A DNA stretch of 64,000 nucleotides from Lingula anatina (lineage: Eukaryota; Brachiopoda; Lingulata; Lingulida; Lingulidae). Below, one piece after another: positions 38,446 through 51,869 of this stretch. Made by a program: the position numbers and the translations under genes. The first letter of the stretch is position 1. Every line of letters begins with the position of its first letter. Under the pieces are notes generated by a model. That model saw only the letters and a list, made by a program, of their open reading frames with translations, did no database searches and was not told where the DNA came from. The DNA is taken from NCBI RefSeq assembly GCF_001039355.2, contig NW_019775391.1:499541-563540 (forward strand), read 5' to 3'.

Positions 38446-41379
38446 GTAAATGGGAAATGGGAATTATTCCAGCTAATACGTTCTGCTTGCTTTAGAAAGT
38501 CAACATACCCTTTTTGTAATAAATGAGAGATGGTTTTTTTTTGTTTTGTTAGTTTTTTTGCAAATGGTTGAGGGGTATTTTTTAAAAAAGATCTGACAAT
38601 TCCACGACCCTCATAGAACTGTTCCTTCTCTAGAAATACCTATTTTCAAGCTTTCTAATTTTTATCTCTTTTTCCTTTTACCACAACGCCTGTAATTAAT
38701 GTTAAGGGGGAGGGCTACCTTGTTTAAATCCAGTAAAATGTCTGTTCTGTTAAAAGAAACAGATACACTCTTGCAATCTGCAGCCGTAACCGAACACCGC
38801 TAAACGTCGGGCCTCAACAATACGGTCTTTTAATAACAACACGCAAAAAAGATTTTCTTTAGAAATGCCGGTTTTCAAATTCCGCATTACGAAGTAAAGT
38901 AGATACTTATTTTCAGCATTTTTGTATCAAAGTTAAAAGAGCAGGATCAGATCAAAGCGACTCCCTATAGTGAGTGGAGACGACTGTGTTTTTTACCGAG
39001 GTAAAATAGTCGTGACCTCTACGATTAAACAGCACCTGTTCCAACGTTCGTTCTCTAAAATAATTTTTCTGACCGATGCCAGTTTCTTTTACCCTGAAAT
39101 GAGTTAATCTTCAAAGCTGCTACTTTTTCCAACAGCAAAGTCTTGCATCTGAGGCACTTCTTATTGATTATATTGATCTAAAAGGCCTAAGCAACTGCAC
39201 CGATATTTCAAAGTCGAATAAAAGACATGAAAACTGCGTTATTTTGTGCCTTTATACAGGAAAAAACTTCAATGGAAACGACGTTTCGTTGAGGTCAAAG
39301 TCAGGCATTCAGCAAATCATTCTGCTAGCTTTATATTACTTCCACTCCACATGACGAGGGCTGAGATATTAATGGTGCCGTGAAGTGTGGTGTTAGGAGC
39401 CTTTAAAGAACTATTTTTTTCTTTGTGCAATACGGATTTTACCAACCAAACTATTATACTTATTTGTTATATTTTCTCTGGGGCTTTCCTTCTAGATGAT
39501 TCATCAAGTATGCCGTTTTTTTTCTCACAAACACAACAATTATACCAGTAAATTATTTTGTTTTCTTCCCCCTCTCCAAGTCCTTTTAAACATTTTTAAA
39601 TATCTGCATTTTTCACTGCTTGTCAGCCTACCGAATTTAAGTGAAAATTATTACCGCTGGAATTGGACTGATTGTTGAGGATTGTCGTGAAGCTTGCTCC
39701 CTATGGCCTGAAGGTGACGAGGAACCCCCTTCCGGCGACAGGTCGGAGAGAAAATAAATGACCTGCTACAGCCAATACTTGCACAGATCAAATAACAAGA
39801 CAAACATTTCGCCGTGTTGAACTTTATTGTTTTACATTTAATTCGCCCCCTTGTGGTTTGTGGTCTATTAGTTATTCTGGAGAAAAGGGAAAAAAGGGTG
39901 ATAGATTGAGAAATAACGCACATTCTGAAATGATTTCAAAGAAATAAATTAACTCAATGAAACGAATAGAGAGTTAAATATTAAGGAATAGAGAAAACCT
40001 TTTGAAAATGAACATTTGGTCCAAAGGCGAAATTATTTTATAGAACAAAAGTTATCACAAATAACTAACGTAGCCGACCAAAGGTTTCTTTAGTGTGGAA
40101 AATAGAGACAAAATGTAAGCACTATAACAGGCGAGGGAAATTTATGTCCCTGTCACAGAAATCGAGATTGTCAACGAATATTAAAACGCTGAACATTTCT
40201 TAGTTGCATCTTATTAATTTAATTCGGTTGTTAACACCTGGGTATCGCACTGACCATCGTCCGACCCATGCATCACAACGCCACGGACGACCCCGTATCC
40301 AGATTTGGTCAGAAGAGCTACGTAACCCAGCGTCCGATAGCTGTTTGATTTATGTCTAATTTATGACATTTTCCTCGTGTCAATCTCGGCCCTTCGCGCC
40401 TCGCATCACAGGAATCCCACAAGTGATAAACAATCACGCATTAATTGTTTATTTATCTGTGTTATTACTCCAAACAACAATACGGCGTCACGGACACCTT
40501 GGCCGGCAGGTCGCAGGTCTCCGTTAGGGTGCCAATTAATCAAACTGATTAGACCAACCGTACCGACTCATGGAGATCAGGGAGAGATACCTGGCGCGGT
40601 CGCGTTACGGTGTTCGATAGTATCGTGTCCACTCAGGCGCCGGGTCAATCCTTATAGAATAAGATTTTGGTTGTTTGGGAAATAACGAAGAAGGAAATAA
40701 CGAGAATCGAAATAAATAATACTGGTCGTAAGAGCACATTTTAAAGATAATAAAATAACCGTGTAGCTTACCTTCTTTTAAACAATAATGAAAACCCCGT
40801 CTTCTGTGGCACGCCTACTCCTAGAAATAATTTCTTAGAAATAACCACAATTAGCTTCATGAAGTTGTTCTTTATTACGCATTTATAGACTTTCATATTA
40901 CCCATGACATATTCCCATTTCGACTCGGATTATTAAGCAAGCGTGTTTTATTTTCTCCCTTTCATCAATTGTAATAGGGATATTGTAATGAAGGCAACTC
41001 ATCAGATGTGAGGGCACGTAGCAATCCTGATTCCAAAGGAGAGAACTGTATGGTCGTCATAGCAACGCTACATTCTTTCTTTCATTTTATACACGCTTTC
41101 TAGTCGGAAGCGTAATCAGACACTGTGATTTTTTACCTCGTTTCGCTGATCAGATTTTTTAATAAAACGCTGTAATTTGTCAATTGGTTGTGAGCTGAGA
41201 TATAATAACAACAGCACTCGGCCAAGTAAGCCGTTTGTCAGTCAGAATTTGTTGAACACTGAAGTACGGAGGATTTTTGACCGAAATTCTAATTCTTGCT
41301 CCGATATTCTCATATAAGCTCGATGTTTTGTATGATTGTATACAACTGTCATATTTTCAACATCGGATTTTGATTTCAG
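38446..41379. other. Intron within the paired-domain coding region
   Basis: About 2.9 kb of AT-rich sequence with no supported exon on either strand. The short frames show no domain similarity. Confidence 0.6.
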
Positions 41380-41577
41380 ATACTATGAAACGGGTTCCAT
41401 CAAGCCAGGGGTCATCGGCGGTTCCAAGCCGAAAGTTGCCACCCCCAAGGTTGTCGATGCCATTACGAAATACAAGCAAGAAAACCCGACGATGTTTGCT
41501 TGGGAGATCCGGGACAGACTTCTAGCGGAGGGGGTGTGTTCGCAGGACAACATCCCCAGTGTCAGCTCCATTAACAG
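41380..41577 (+). CDS. Paired-domain exon 3 (linker and RED subdomain)
   Basis: This 198-nt exon completes the paired domain. The acceptor is TGATTTCAG and the donor is ACAG|GTAACG at 41577/41578. Its first base completes the Arg codon from exon 2a or 2b, then [18 protein letters not shown] gives the linker that contacts the minor groove. The C-terminal (RED) subdomain follows, with [19 protein letters not shown] and ending SVSSINR. All of this matches the Pax2/5/8 class closely and the exon is uninterrupted. It joins equally well to either version of exon 2. Confidence 0.95.
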
Positions 41578-44500
41578 GTAACGTCAGTTAGAGACCATTT
41601 CAGATAGCAAGAAAGTAATTATAAACAGTTCACGTCGTTAGGGCACCAATAAAAGATCCATAAAGTTGAGAAAAGGGGAGATTTAACTCGATGCGTTCTA
41701 CTATATGACACTTTCATACATTATGAAATAGAAATACGTATCTAAGTCACGTTTTTGACACCTACGTCGTATAATTACCGCTAAATTGTCGTCAAATACC
41801 TTAGTCGAAACGTCACCAGTCTGCATTTGACAGGGTAGAATTAGAGGGCGTGAGAGGGAACGCCCTTTATGCTTGTATTTACACAATCCCAAACGAACCC
41901 GCTTGATATTATACAAAATGGCATCTTAATATGTGATGCCGAAATGCGCTTGAGGCTAACTTTGTTTTGTTCCTTGAAAAACAAGATCGAAGGGCACTTG
42001 TTCATCTGTCAACCCGGCTTTGAATTATTGTTTGAAAGTATTCTCAGAGCGTAATGTTATCTTCGACTGTTGCGTGCAACTTGCTATACGTCTTTGGAAT
42101 CAATAGGCATATGCCTTTTTTTCTGTTTAGGTCTTTTTAATGATATGAGTTGTAATAAATCGCACCTGCAGACTTCAAATCAAAATTGTGTCCCGGTCGC
42201 ACTCTTTGGCTTAATAAGTAGAGAATTTGCGCAAGTCCCGTTGCTCGTGCGTTGAAATGTGGAAAAACAATACACCTCGTAATTGTTGAAACTATTTCGG
42301 CTTTATTTGACACCTAAGAGGTCAGCACACGTGCAAGAAGAATTTTTTCAGCAAGTTAAAAAGAAACTGTTATTAAGAATTCGTGTCTGTTTAGGTTATA
42401 AGTTGTCAAAGTGAATAGTTGTGGCAAATGTCTTGTGTACGAAAATTGGAAAGTAGGACGGGTTTTTATTCGATTTAAATAGCGGGACACACAAACAAAG
42501 TTTTATTAAGATCGGCAGGCGACGGTATTTTTCCAACATGGTAGCCTACTTCTGCGTTTATGTTATTATTCAATCAAAATATGATTGGCAATATTTTGCC
42601 CCGACAGCGAACGTCAAGGGCAATGAAGTGACATGGTGTGAAAGAAAACAACGTCGCTCATCACAAGAGCAGTAATAAAATCAGAAAAAGACAAAACTGA
42701 TGTCTCTTTTAGCTGGCAGATTTTAATTACACGGTGTTCAAACAGAAACAATGTGGAGATGCAGAGGGATTTTTAAAGGCTCATCTTTCAAAGACTGATG
42801 AATTTTTAGCCTGGGTTGCCGTCACATGGCAGTTGATAGGTCTGTAGTGGAGCGGAAGAACTGCAGCAGCTCGAGTAATGCGCCCCCTTCGCACACCTGC
42901 CGACTTAAACACGAGTAATCCTAGCACTGTAAAAACCACAATTTCCAGAGTCGATGAACAGAACAAACACAACTGACTCAAAAGACCAAATGAGATAAAT
43001 AATGAAAAGGACAAGGTATTACCCGGTGACACTCTACACTTTTGAAATTTAGGGGATTCACGATCGAATTAACCTCGTCTTTCATACTCCAAATCGCAAG
43101 CTAGACTTTCTTTCATTTTCTTCTCCCCGCTTTTCTGCCGCTTTAATAAGCAACAATCAATGACTTGATAATGGGAAGAAGTAATGATGGAAATTATTAT
43201 TGGCTCTTTGGGACGAGTGGAAAATGTAGATAGAGAGACGAGACAATACTTAATGCGACGGGGATCAGCGGGGTATGGGCCTTGCTATGAAAATTCGATT
43301 ATCTCCCATTAAAATCTTAATTTTGAAAACTCTTCGACATCATTTCATTAACAGGGTAATAACACTCTACGACAGAAGGTCCTATTGAGTTAATTGACAA
43401 TCACATTTAAAGAATAACACTGTGCTCACAAAGAAATCTGACGGGGACTGTTTGCTATTTCTTAATCACTCGCTTACTCCAACATTCTACACTTACGGAT
43501 ATTGCTTCGAGGGGAAACGAATTGACTTTCTGACTTTCGAGTTCAGGAAACCAGCCCTTTCAATATTTACTTGGAAATCGCTTTAAATAAAAACGACCTG
43601 TTATGGATTGCCGTATTATTCAAAGCTTAATAGCAATATTAGATACTTCCTTTGAGACTCGGATGAAGCTGAGAGTGATATGTGTGATTTTAGAAAATGT
43701 TGTTCGGAAATACGTAACATTATGTGAAGCGTTTCGATTTTAATTAAGTTTTCCATTAAAATGATTTAAATAGACTCAGAAACTTGAGATTGGAGACTGT
43801 TTAATTCTAAAAGAGATGAATGCAAGAAATTTATTAAAAATGACATCGGTCTCCGAATTTGAACTGCCGATTTAAAGTTTTTCGATTGAAAGTGTTAAGT
43901 AATTACCAAGATAGAGACCACTCTTAGAGTTAAAACGCGCACATGCAAATGCAATAACAATTCGTTTTCCTTTGCTTTAGAAATGCGTGAAGTGTCAACA
44001 ATATTCCTTGTTAAGTCCTCGGGGTTATTCTGAAGTTCGACTTTCTCTGGGAAACATAAGATATTGATAAAGGCCGGGGCGTAGCACACCGAGACCGCTT
44101 CGATATTGCCGTTTGGTAAAGGAAAAAGTCATTAATCACTGTCATCGTGGTAGCCGTCAACTACTACACAATACAAATCAAAACTCGGACGACAAAGTGC
44201 ACAGCGGCATGTGCAAGTTAATCAAGTACCAGTATCGGGCTTAAAAAGTACGCACTGTTTTAAATGTCAAATCTTCTTTCTGTAATTATTTCTGGAAAAT
44301 GCACGCAATGCCAATTAAAAATAACATTAAATGGCATGCTAAAAACCCCTATTGCCTCGTTCAAAGTTATTAAAAGACACAAAGATCCGCTGAAATTACT
44401 TACTTATTTCACTCTGAGGGTACATTGTTAAATCTTGGATATCTATTTCCGTGGAAATCATACGGCCGAATTTTCATCCATGGAATGAATAGGTGTCAAT

Positions 44501-44839
44501 TTCTGACTTATCCGGATTTGCGTAAAATTTCTTACACCTGTCTCAGATCGCTTAGAGAAAGAAAATTAACAAAAAAATTGAAATTGCTTTTTTGTCCTTA
44601 TTTTTAAACATAAAAATCACGTATTTCATTTAAGTTTTAGGCCTTTTTAAGCTATTTAACAGATGTAGATACGAATAAATTCAAATCGACATTGATTTAA
44701 TTACTATATCCCATGAGTGAACATCAACATATATATATTGACATTTACATGCCTTGCTATTCAGCTTTTTCCTCGATATTTTCATTTATCACCCAAGCTT
44801 TCACCTTTTTCTCACAATAAAAAAATTCCCTTTCTTCAG
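41578..44839. other. Intron
   Basis: About 3.3 kb of AT-rich sequence; no supported exon or repeat family seen. Confidence 0.6.
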
Positions 44840-45081
44840 AATCGTACGTAACAAAGCAGCCGAAAAAGCCAAGAGTCAGTCGCTCCACGGGGGTCAGCCT
44901 TCGCCTGTTTCCCCGGGGAACCCCAGCCCTGTGACTCTCTCCCAGGTGCCGACGAACGCGGACGCCCTGGGTAGACCCGGCCCCTACTCCATGAGCACGA
45001 TACTGGGGATCCCCAACCACTCCGTACAACAGGGACAAAACTCCGACATCAATGGAAACAAGAGGAAAAGAGAAGATGGAG
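44840..45081 (+). CDS. Pax2/5/8 exon with octapeptide and basic stretch
   Basis: This 242-nt exon has the acceptor TTTCTTCAG and the donor GGAG|GTAAAT at 45081/45082. It starts IVRNKAAEKAKSQ, directly continuing SVSSINR. A Pro/Ser-rich linker follows, then the octapeptide YSMSTILG with following IP at about 44985-45014, and ends NKRKREDG. In this family the octapeptide recruits Groucho/TLE co-repressors; vertebrate PAX2 has YSINGILGIP here. The KRKRED basic stretch is in the same place as in vertebrates and may serve nuclear import. The exon ends in phase 1. Confidence 0.92.
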
Positions 45082-45136
45082 GTAAATATTTTTTTTATTT
45101 TACTAGTTCAGGTTTAATTCTATTTCATCATCATCA

Positions 45137-45179
<43 letters not shown>

Positions 45180-48140
45180 GTGGAGAGGTTAATATTTTAC
45201 CAGGAATTAACTCCTCAAAATGGTCATTTTAATGCGCTGTTTATCAGTTCTCATGGATTTTGCAATATTATAATATCCAGAGACAGAGTTTAACATAAAT
45301 TATTTTGACATTAAGAAATTAACAGTTGTACAGAGGGGGTTATACAGTGACTCACGTACATTTTCTGACATCATACGAGTTTCAGATGAACATTTGATAG
45401 CGTCCAAAATCTTTTAACTGTTTCGTCATTGTTTGGTGGACCGAAGGATTGGTAGATTTCGCGTTTGGGTTTTCGTTGGTTTAATACTTATTTATTGCTG
45501 TAAGATTACGCTCAAGCTTTCACAATTATATTACTCCAACGAAGGACATTTTGTAAACAAAATAAGTTTTTGTAAATATAGATAAAATAATCTCTGTATA
45601 ATAAAAGAAAAACAAGCTGATGTCACTTGAAAAAAATGTATCTACATGCTTTGCAGGGCAAAAAGATCAAAACATTATCGAATGGAATAGAGGTATTTCA
45701 GCTCGTCTGAATAAAAACACGAAACAAATAACGCGTTAAAATGGATTAAGATCTCAATAAAGCCAGAGAAAGAAGCAACGCGCCACAGTTTATTTTAACG
45801 TTCAAGAGGCACAGCAGTGTTCACCACAAGACCGAAAAAGAAAAAGCCTGCAATTGAGTTTTTTGCTTGGGTGGCTTTGTACAATTTTCTGCTACAGTGT
45901 AGATAGAGCAGAAAACATTAGGGATTCCCCCGAGAGGCGGAGGGAGCAACCCCTCCGTTTGCCTGTCACTTAATGGTAGTTCAATTTAACTCGATACTCT
46001 AAGGATTGTTTCAGTTTAGTAATTAGTATCAGATCTGTCAGTTTAAATTGATGTTTAGCATATTCCGCTAACTTTTTCATTATCCAGCAAATTCATTGGG
46101 CGATCGTCTTAAGCCGTACTATATTATTGCGCTGTCAGAGTCGAAATGATTTTCATTACCGCATTCGCTCAGAATGGTTAACACTGATCAATCATGGAGC
46201 TTGCATTGGCACACAGACACTGAATCGATACAGAAAACATTATCATCTATCTTAACTGCCAATGCACGCAGCTACTTTTCTCTGGTTCAGAACCTGAAAC
46301 ATTGGCGGTGTTTTTTTCTGTTGTCGTAAGAAATTCAATATTTTTGCGGATCACAGCCAAAGAAGGCAGTCGGTACATAGTAAGGCAAAAATAAACGGCA
46401 TTGAAATAGGTGTATTGTTACCGAGGTAGCGAAGTTAGCGAAGTGAAGCTTTTGTTTTATTTTGTTTTCTTGTGAGCGGAAGCGACCTTTGGCACCTAGA
46501 ATATGCTATGAGATCGAAATTCGGGTTTTCTTTGATTTAGAAAAAACGAGACATTTAAATTTAGACACTTTACCTGAACTTTAGTTCATTAAATCAATGT
46601 ATTAATTGAAAATATTTCACCGAGATTCGAAATGGTGTGCATTTAAATCAGTCACAGAACCTAAGTAATTTTTTACGGATCAACCATTTTTGTTCACGTT
46701 ATTGATTGTATTTCTTTATATGGTGTCTTTATACTTTATGCTTATTGTTTGGAGAGTCGAATAATATTTTCAGTGTCCAAATTAACCGCATCTTTTCAAA
46801 ATCGCCAGAAAAAATATTTAGGCATGTCGGTCAATGAAGTTACCCAATGGAAGCGAAAGAACAAAAGGCTGTTTACAGGACAAAACCTATTAGATATACA
46901 ACAAGGCTCTTCTTAATTTACCGCTTCATGAAACTTGTGCAGGTGGTGGTTTTAGTCAGGTGCGTCTTTTTTTAGGGGGGGGGGTCTTAGCCGTAATCCG
47001 ATTGTCCCTTCTAGCAAAACAGCTCTCTGGCTTGATAACAACTCTGGACACATCGAAAGGGAATGTATCCATGCAAGAAAAATTAATTAAAAGATTATTC
47101 CTAGCGAATCAGCATTCTGTCAGTATTTATTACATCAGTGGTCGTTTTACCAAGTGGGACGGCTTGCTTGACAAGGTATTTTATACGTTTAAGCAGTAAT
47201 TAAAGTAAAACAACCAGTTGCCAATTGATCAATAGACGTCTTCGCTACGCTGGAGTGGTCACGAGCAAACCATGATTTTAAGTACTCATTGCAGCAACTT
47301 GAAATACCTCATAAAACAATAGTCTACCCGGGGTCTCGACTGGCAAATATATTTTGCTGTAAAAAAATCAAAATTGAGTTTCATCGGAGACATATCGATT
47401 CTATGTTTTGACCCAGAGATTTTGATTGCATTTTGTCGGGGTAGAGCTTTTTTTAGGGGGCGCAGGATTGTGTTTCTAGCATGTAATGCCCCTGGGAGAG
47501 GGCGCTAAAGCACACAAAAGGTTCGTGTTATTAGTAACATATTATACACTTTATCAATCAAATATAAAATCATAATGGTCATTAGACGTTCAAAGAAGCC
47601 ATTAATACGATGCTCTACGCCTTGCCATCAATTATTTGTGATAGAGAAAGAGAGAGAAGGGGTGGGAGAAGGGGGCGGGCTATGACCTTTCATTTGGTCC
47701 GGTTGGTCACTTTTGGCGTGATTAACCAACAAAAATGTTCGTCAAATCGGGCGAACGGTATTGGCATCAAGGTCTCTTGAAGATAAATGAAAACGAAAGT
47801 TATTCATAAATCAAGACGGTTTCTAATTTTCTAATAAAATGTTACTTAATTGAGCAGATGTCTTAAAATGCAAATATTGATGACATCTATAAAAACCGAA
47901 AGACGAAAGCCAAAGCCAAAGCCAAATTTACGAAATATTTATATCATTTTGCTAATATAATTTTAACATCAATCGATTTAGATTTGTCAGTTGGATCACT
48001 TTAACATGGCCGACGGCATATAGTATTAACGACATCGCTCAGTTAGCAACAGTAAATTTTAATAAGTACTATTAACGCTAAATTTCTTTAGAAATAATGC
48101 GTTTATCATTTACGCGCTTTTGTTATGCTTTGTTTTCTAG
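45082..48140. other. Intron
   Basis: About 3.1 kb, AT-rich. It carries a TCA/TAT microsatellite at 45126-45179. I looked here for a partial homeodomain exon and did not see one. Confidence 0.6.
45126..45179. repeat. (TCA)n-(TAT)n microsatellite
   Basis: A few TCA units pass into a long TAT run. Read through from the preceding exon it would encode His then Tyr repeats, but this is inside the intron. Confidence 0.9.
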
Positions 48141-48211
48141 TGAACGGCCACGGTGAGAATGAAAATGACGGGAGCAGAGATGACCACGAAGATGCAAGGG
48201 ATATTGACTCG
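48141..48211 (+). CDS. Pax2/5/8 small acidic exon
   Basis: A 71-nt exon between the acceptor TGTTTTCTAG and the donor TCG|GTAAGT at 48211/48212. It reads VNGHGENENDGSRDDHEDAR and then DIDS, strongly acidic. Position and the NGH element recall the VPNGHS segment after KRKRDE in vertebrate PAX5. It enters in phase 1 and leaves in phase 0, so skipping it would shift the frame of the following exon. No domain is recognised. Confidence 0.8.
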
Positions 48212-48832
48212 GTAAGTAGTCTAAGTTAACGTGATTTTGAATGTTTGTGTTTTAGCAGAAGTATCGATTTAGGCAGTCATGTTTAGCATTCAAGATTTGC
48301 AGAGCATTCTGTAGGCACGGGTTTCTATAGAAGACGGTACTTTTGCAGAGAACTTAAAATGAAGCAGATAATTTTACTGCGGAACGCTCGTGACGATGTA
48401 ATTGATTCTACTTGTTTAAAATATTTTGTTTAGTATTTAAAACTAATTCATTTAAATAAGAGAGCCAGACAGAGGCTTATGATGCTGTTTACAGAAGGAG
48501 ATTAATTTAATTGTGATGCCGGGAAGATGGGATGTTACTGGTTTCAGTGTTACCCTTACTTTTGGATTAGTTTACGTCTGTTTCATCTTCATAATTACAT
48601 GGCGTGGAGATGATGGAGCCTTCATGCAATTGATGCTCTTTTTGATGCTCTTTTTATTTTCTCTTTCTTTTCATCTTTTGCTAATGAATATAGTCAGTTA
48701 AATTTTCATGAACAATTATCTTAAGTTTTGAACTTACCGACGATATTCCCTATTCTTGTTTTTTTCATTCAACTAGAAATTGTTTTACACATTTTGAACG
48801 GAAAAATCAATCTTTATTCATAAAACTTTCAG
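48212..48832. other. Intron
   Basis: 621 nt of AT-rich sequence; nothing else seen. Confidence 0.7.
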
Positions 48833-49130
48833 TTATGGACATACCGAGGAGCAAAACTTCCAAAGAATGAGGTCGACTCAGGGGACTTAGCAAACTCTAT
48901 CGCCAGCACATTTCAAATTCCTTCTTACGGCGGAGGGGGCAGTGGTTCGGCCATGCAGCCGGTGGTCAGTTCGCCCGACGCTGGTGGGGACAGTAAATCC
49001 CACGAGGTGGTCACCTATGGCGCTGGACACAGCATAGCCAATATGAACACTGCAGTAAATAACTTAACTTCACCGACTGCTGCCTCAGAAGCTCAAAACA
49101 GTTCGTCAGGAAACTATTCCCCTTCACTTG
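48833..49130 (+). CDS. Pax2/5/8 Ser/Gly/Asn-rich exon
   Basis: A 298-nt exon with the acceptor AAACTTTCAG and the donor CTTG|GTAGGT at 49130/49131. It starts LWTYRGAKLPKNEVDSGDL, continues with FQIPSYGGGGSGSA, and ends NSSSGNYSPSLG in phase 1. In vertebrate Pax2/5/8 proteins the partial homeodomain sits in this part of the protein, but I cannot find its LRADTFTQQQLEALDRVF-like core here. Low-complexity Ser, Gly and Asn content fits a transactivation region. Frame and splice phases agree with both neighbours. Confidence 0.85.
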
Positions 49131-51788
49131 GTAGGTCACCGACCATCATGCTTTCTTCTCTTTTCTTTTTTCCTGTCCTAAACCTTCCTTCCTTCCTTTA
49201 TTGATGGATTTTTATAACTTTTCCTCGCCAAAACTTCATCTTTATTGTTGGAGATTTCAACTTTAAACTTTTGTCAACTGCATGTTTGTTACATGAGGGT
49301 GAAGGATAAACATTTTTCAAATCCAAAGACAGAACTTGCTTGATTTTTCTGTTGTCTCCAACCTTATAACAATGGGACCTTTTCATAAGAGAGTAAAGGT
49401 TGAAGTACATGTTTGTAAAATTATTTGATGTTCTTAATGGTCTTGAGCAAAGGATGTTTTGAACTGTCCAGCTTTGTTTTCTGGTCAATGTTTTTAACGA
49501 TGGCAAGGCTGATGTAGCGTTGACAGTCAACATAGCAGTTAGGTATTGTGTTAAAGCTATGCTAGGAATACCGTTACTTGACTGTAAGCCTGCCTGTTTT
49601 AAAGCTATCACTTTTAAAAGACGACGTGTAAGCCACTTATAAAAAAAGAAAATTCCTATTGCAACTTTTTTTTATTTTCAAACATCCAAACTTGTTGCAA
49701 TTTGTTGAAGAGAGATTTTTCTTACAACCTTCTTTTCAATTGCCTAATTGTTTCAAGTGGGTGCCAATTTATTTTGAAATAACTGAATTTCATTTTCAGT
49801 CTTTAATGCCTTATCATGTCAACCTGATAATTTTGCAATAATATTTATTTTCAATTTTACTGTAAGATAAAAACAGAAGGAAAGATCATAAAAGGGAAAA
49901 GAATGACACTTTTTTAAATTTTTTTAAGAACACAAATTTTCTGAATGCATTGTTTGCTTTGAAGCAATATGTTATGAGGCACTATATGCAAACTATTTTA
50001 ATTGCAAAAATCATTTCAAATTTATAATTTCACAAGGCTTTAAAGATGTATAACATGCACACTACTGAAAAATAATAGCTATGGACAAAAAAGCCTGACT
50101 TTTGCAGTTGATGAAAACATTTCCTGATAGAAAATATAATGAGAAAAAAGAATAAGTTGGTTTTCAAAACATTCTTGGTAATTCATCATCAGGCATTGTA
50201 GCTTTTCCTTTTTTCTTCTCCTTTTTTATATTTCTTTTTGAAAACGGTATCAAATGCGCTTAAACCTTCAACATTTCCCATCAATCATTGACATTTTTTT
50301 AGAAATTGGGTGAAAGAAAGAAACATTTGGTGCATTCCGACTTCAGAAAAAGTGGTTGTGTTTCACAAATTTTGACATAAAAGCAAGCTTACAAGAAATT
50401 ATAGTATAGTATAAATGATGATTAATCATCTGTCACCTGTGTCTTCTGCTCATGTTTCACTCAATATGGGCACACTTAACTTTTTTTTCATGTCTTTATT
50501 CTCAAGACCTTGTGCCAACGTCTTTGACCCAGGCAGTTGTGAGACCCAAAAGTGGAAAAGGCTGGGAAATTAAAGTTACCTTTTCTACACAGTCCCTTTT
50601 GAGACCTTGCAGGTTATCTTACATATAATTGGACGATCTGGCCCCTCTTTTCATCCATCCACTATCAAAAGATACACATGACAGGATATTTGTTGCCAAC
50701 CCCATTTTCTCCACTCATTTTGCAGGACAATACACTGACATTAAGCCATTCGAGCCCATTGCTGATTTTCTATTTGTGTTGTATGTAATCATCTGTAATG
50801 TGAGCCACCTTACTTTCCCCCAATTCTGTAATTTGGGAGGTGGGGAGAGGGCGATTTGGCTGTCAAACAGCTGAACAGCTGTACGCGTAATGAAGATGAA
50901 CCCTTTTCTCTCCCAATTTTCTCCAATACTCAACAAGAGGCACAGTGCGGCTGTGATTATCTTAATTCTTTTTATCAAATTTACCGTCATAGCTTTGTAA
51001 GCCTGTCTTTGTCAGGATTTGAAAAATATGGGAAAAAACAAACCCTTAGCTTATTATTGTGATAAGCAATCTTGTTATTTTTCAACAGGTGAGGGCTTGA
51101 CTCATGGGTAAGAAAAAATGACAAACTTTTTAGGGTGAAAATAAACTGCATTATTTTTTCATAATAACCAGTTGACAATACAGCCATTCAGACATTAAGG
51201 AAACCAATTCTGGGTCTAAATTGTTGAGAAAGTATGCATTTTCCAAGATGGGTAATGGCATCAGCTACGCCCATCATTTGACACTTATGATCATTGCATA
51301 CATGTTTATCTGTCAGTGCACCTGTAATTAACAAGGGACAATAGGACCACCTAGGGGGGCAGAGAATTCCACAAAAAACACCCGTAAAGTTTTTGGTTGA
51401 AGCTGAAATTTACATGTAATTAATAACATCGTACCTTTGTGGAAATTGCCCATCAAAGTTAAACATATTTGACTACCATGTTTGAATATTGTCTTTTTAA
51501 AACCAAAAGCAACAATTTTTTGTTACAGATATCCACTTGAAAATGTTAACAACACAGTGTGTGTCAGATACAACCTATATGATACATTTTATCAAAATGT
51601 TATGTCATCTAGTCATTGGTGAAAGAGAATAGCCAATTTTAATGAATACCCATTGTTGCTGTTTTTATCTGTAAACTAAACTTAAAGAATTATCATCAAT
51701 AAATTATTTCAGATAAATGTTTCTGTTATCTAAAAACATTTGCAGAAAATTTATTTGGATTTTTATCACATTTTGCATCTGCATTTAG
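49131..51788. other. Intron
   Basis: About 2.7 kb, AT-rich. Frames in it are short and lack splice signals of the right phase. Confidence 0.6.
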
Positions 51789-51869
51789 GTTCTGTAACAC
51801 CTATTTATAATCGGATGGATGTTAAAGTATTGGAATCTCATCATTTGGCCGAACAGGGAGCTTTTGGGA
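51789..51869 (+). CDS. Pax2/5/8 81-nt exon, copy 1
   Basis: The acceptor is TGCATTTAG and the donor is GGGA|GTAAGT at 51869/51870. It reads GSVTPIYNRMDVKVLESHH and continues LAEQGAFG. It is symmetric (phase 1 in, phase 1 out), so inclusion or skipping keeps the frame; a cassette exon is possible. No domain is recognised; it lies in the presumed C-terminal activation region. Confidence 0.8.

Noticed and set aside
45082-45293. His/Tyr-rich extension after the octapeptide exon
   Set aside because: It is a microsatellite read through a good donor site into the intron.
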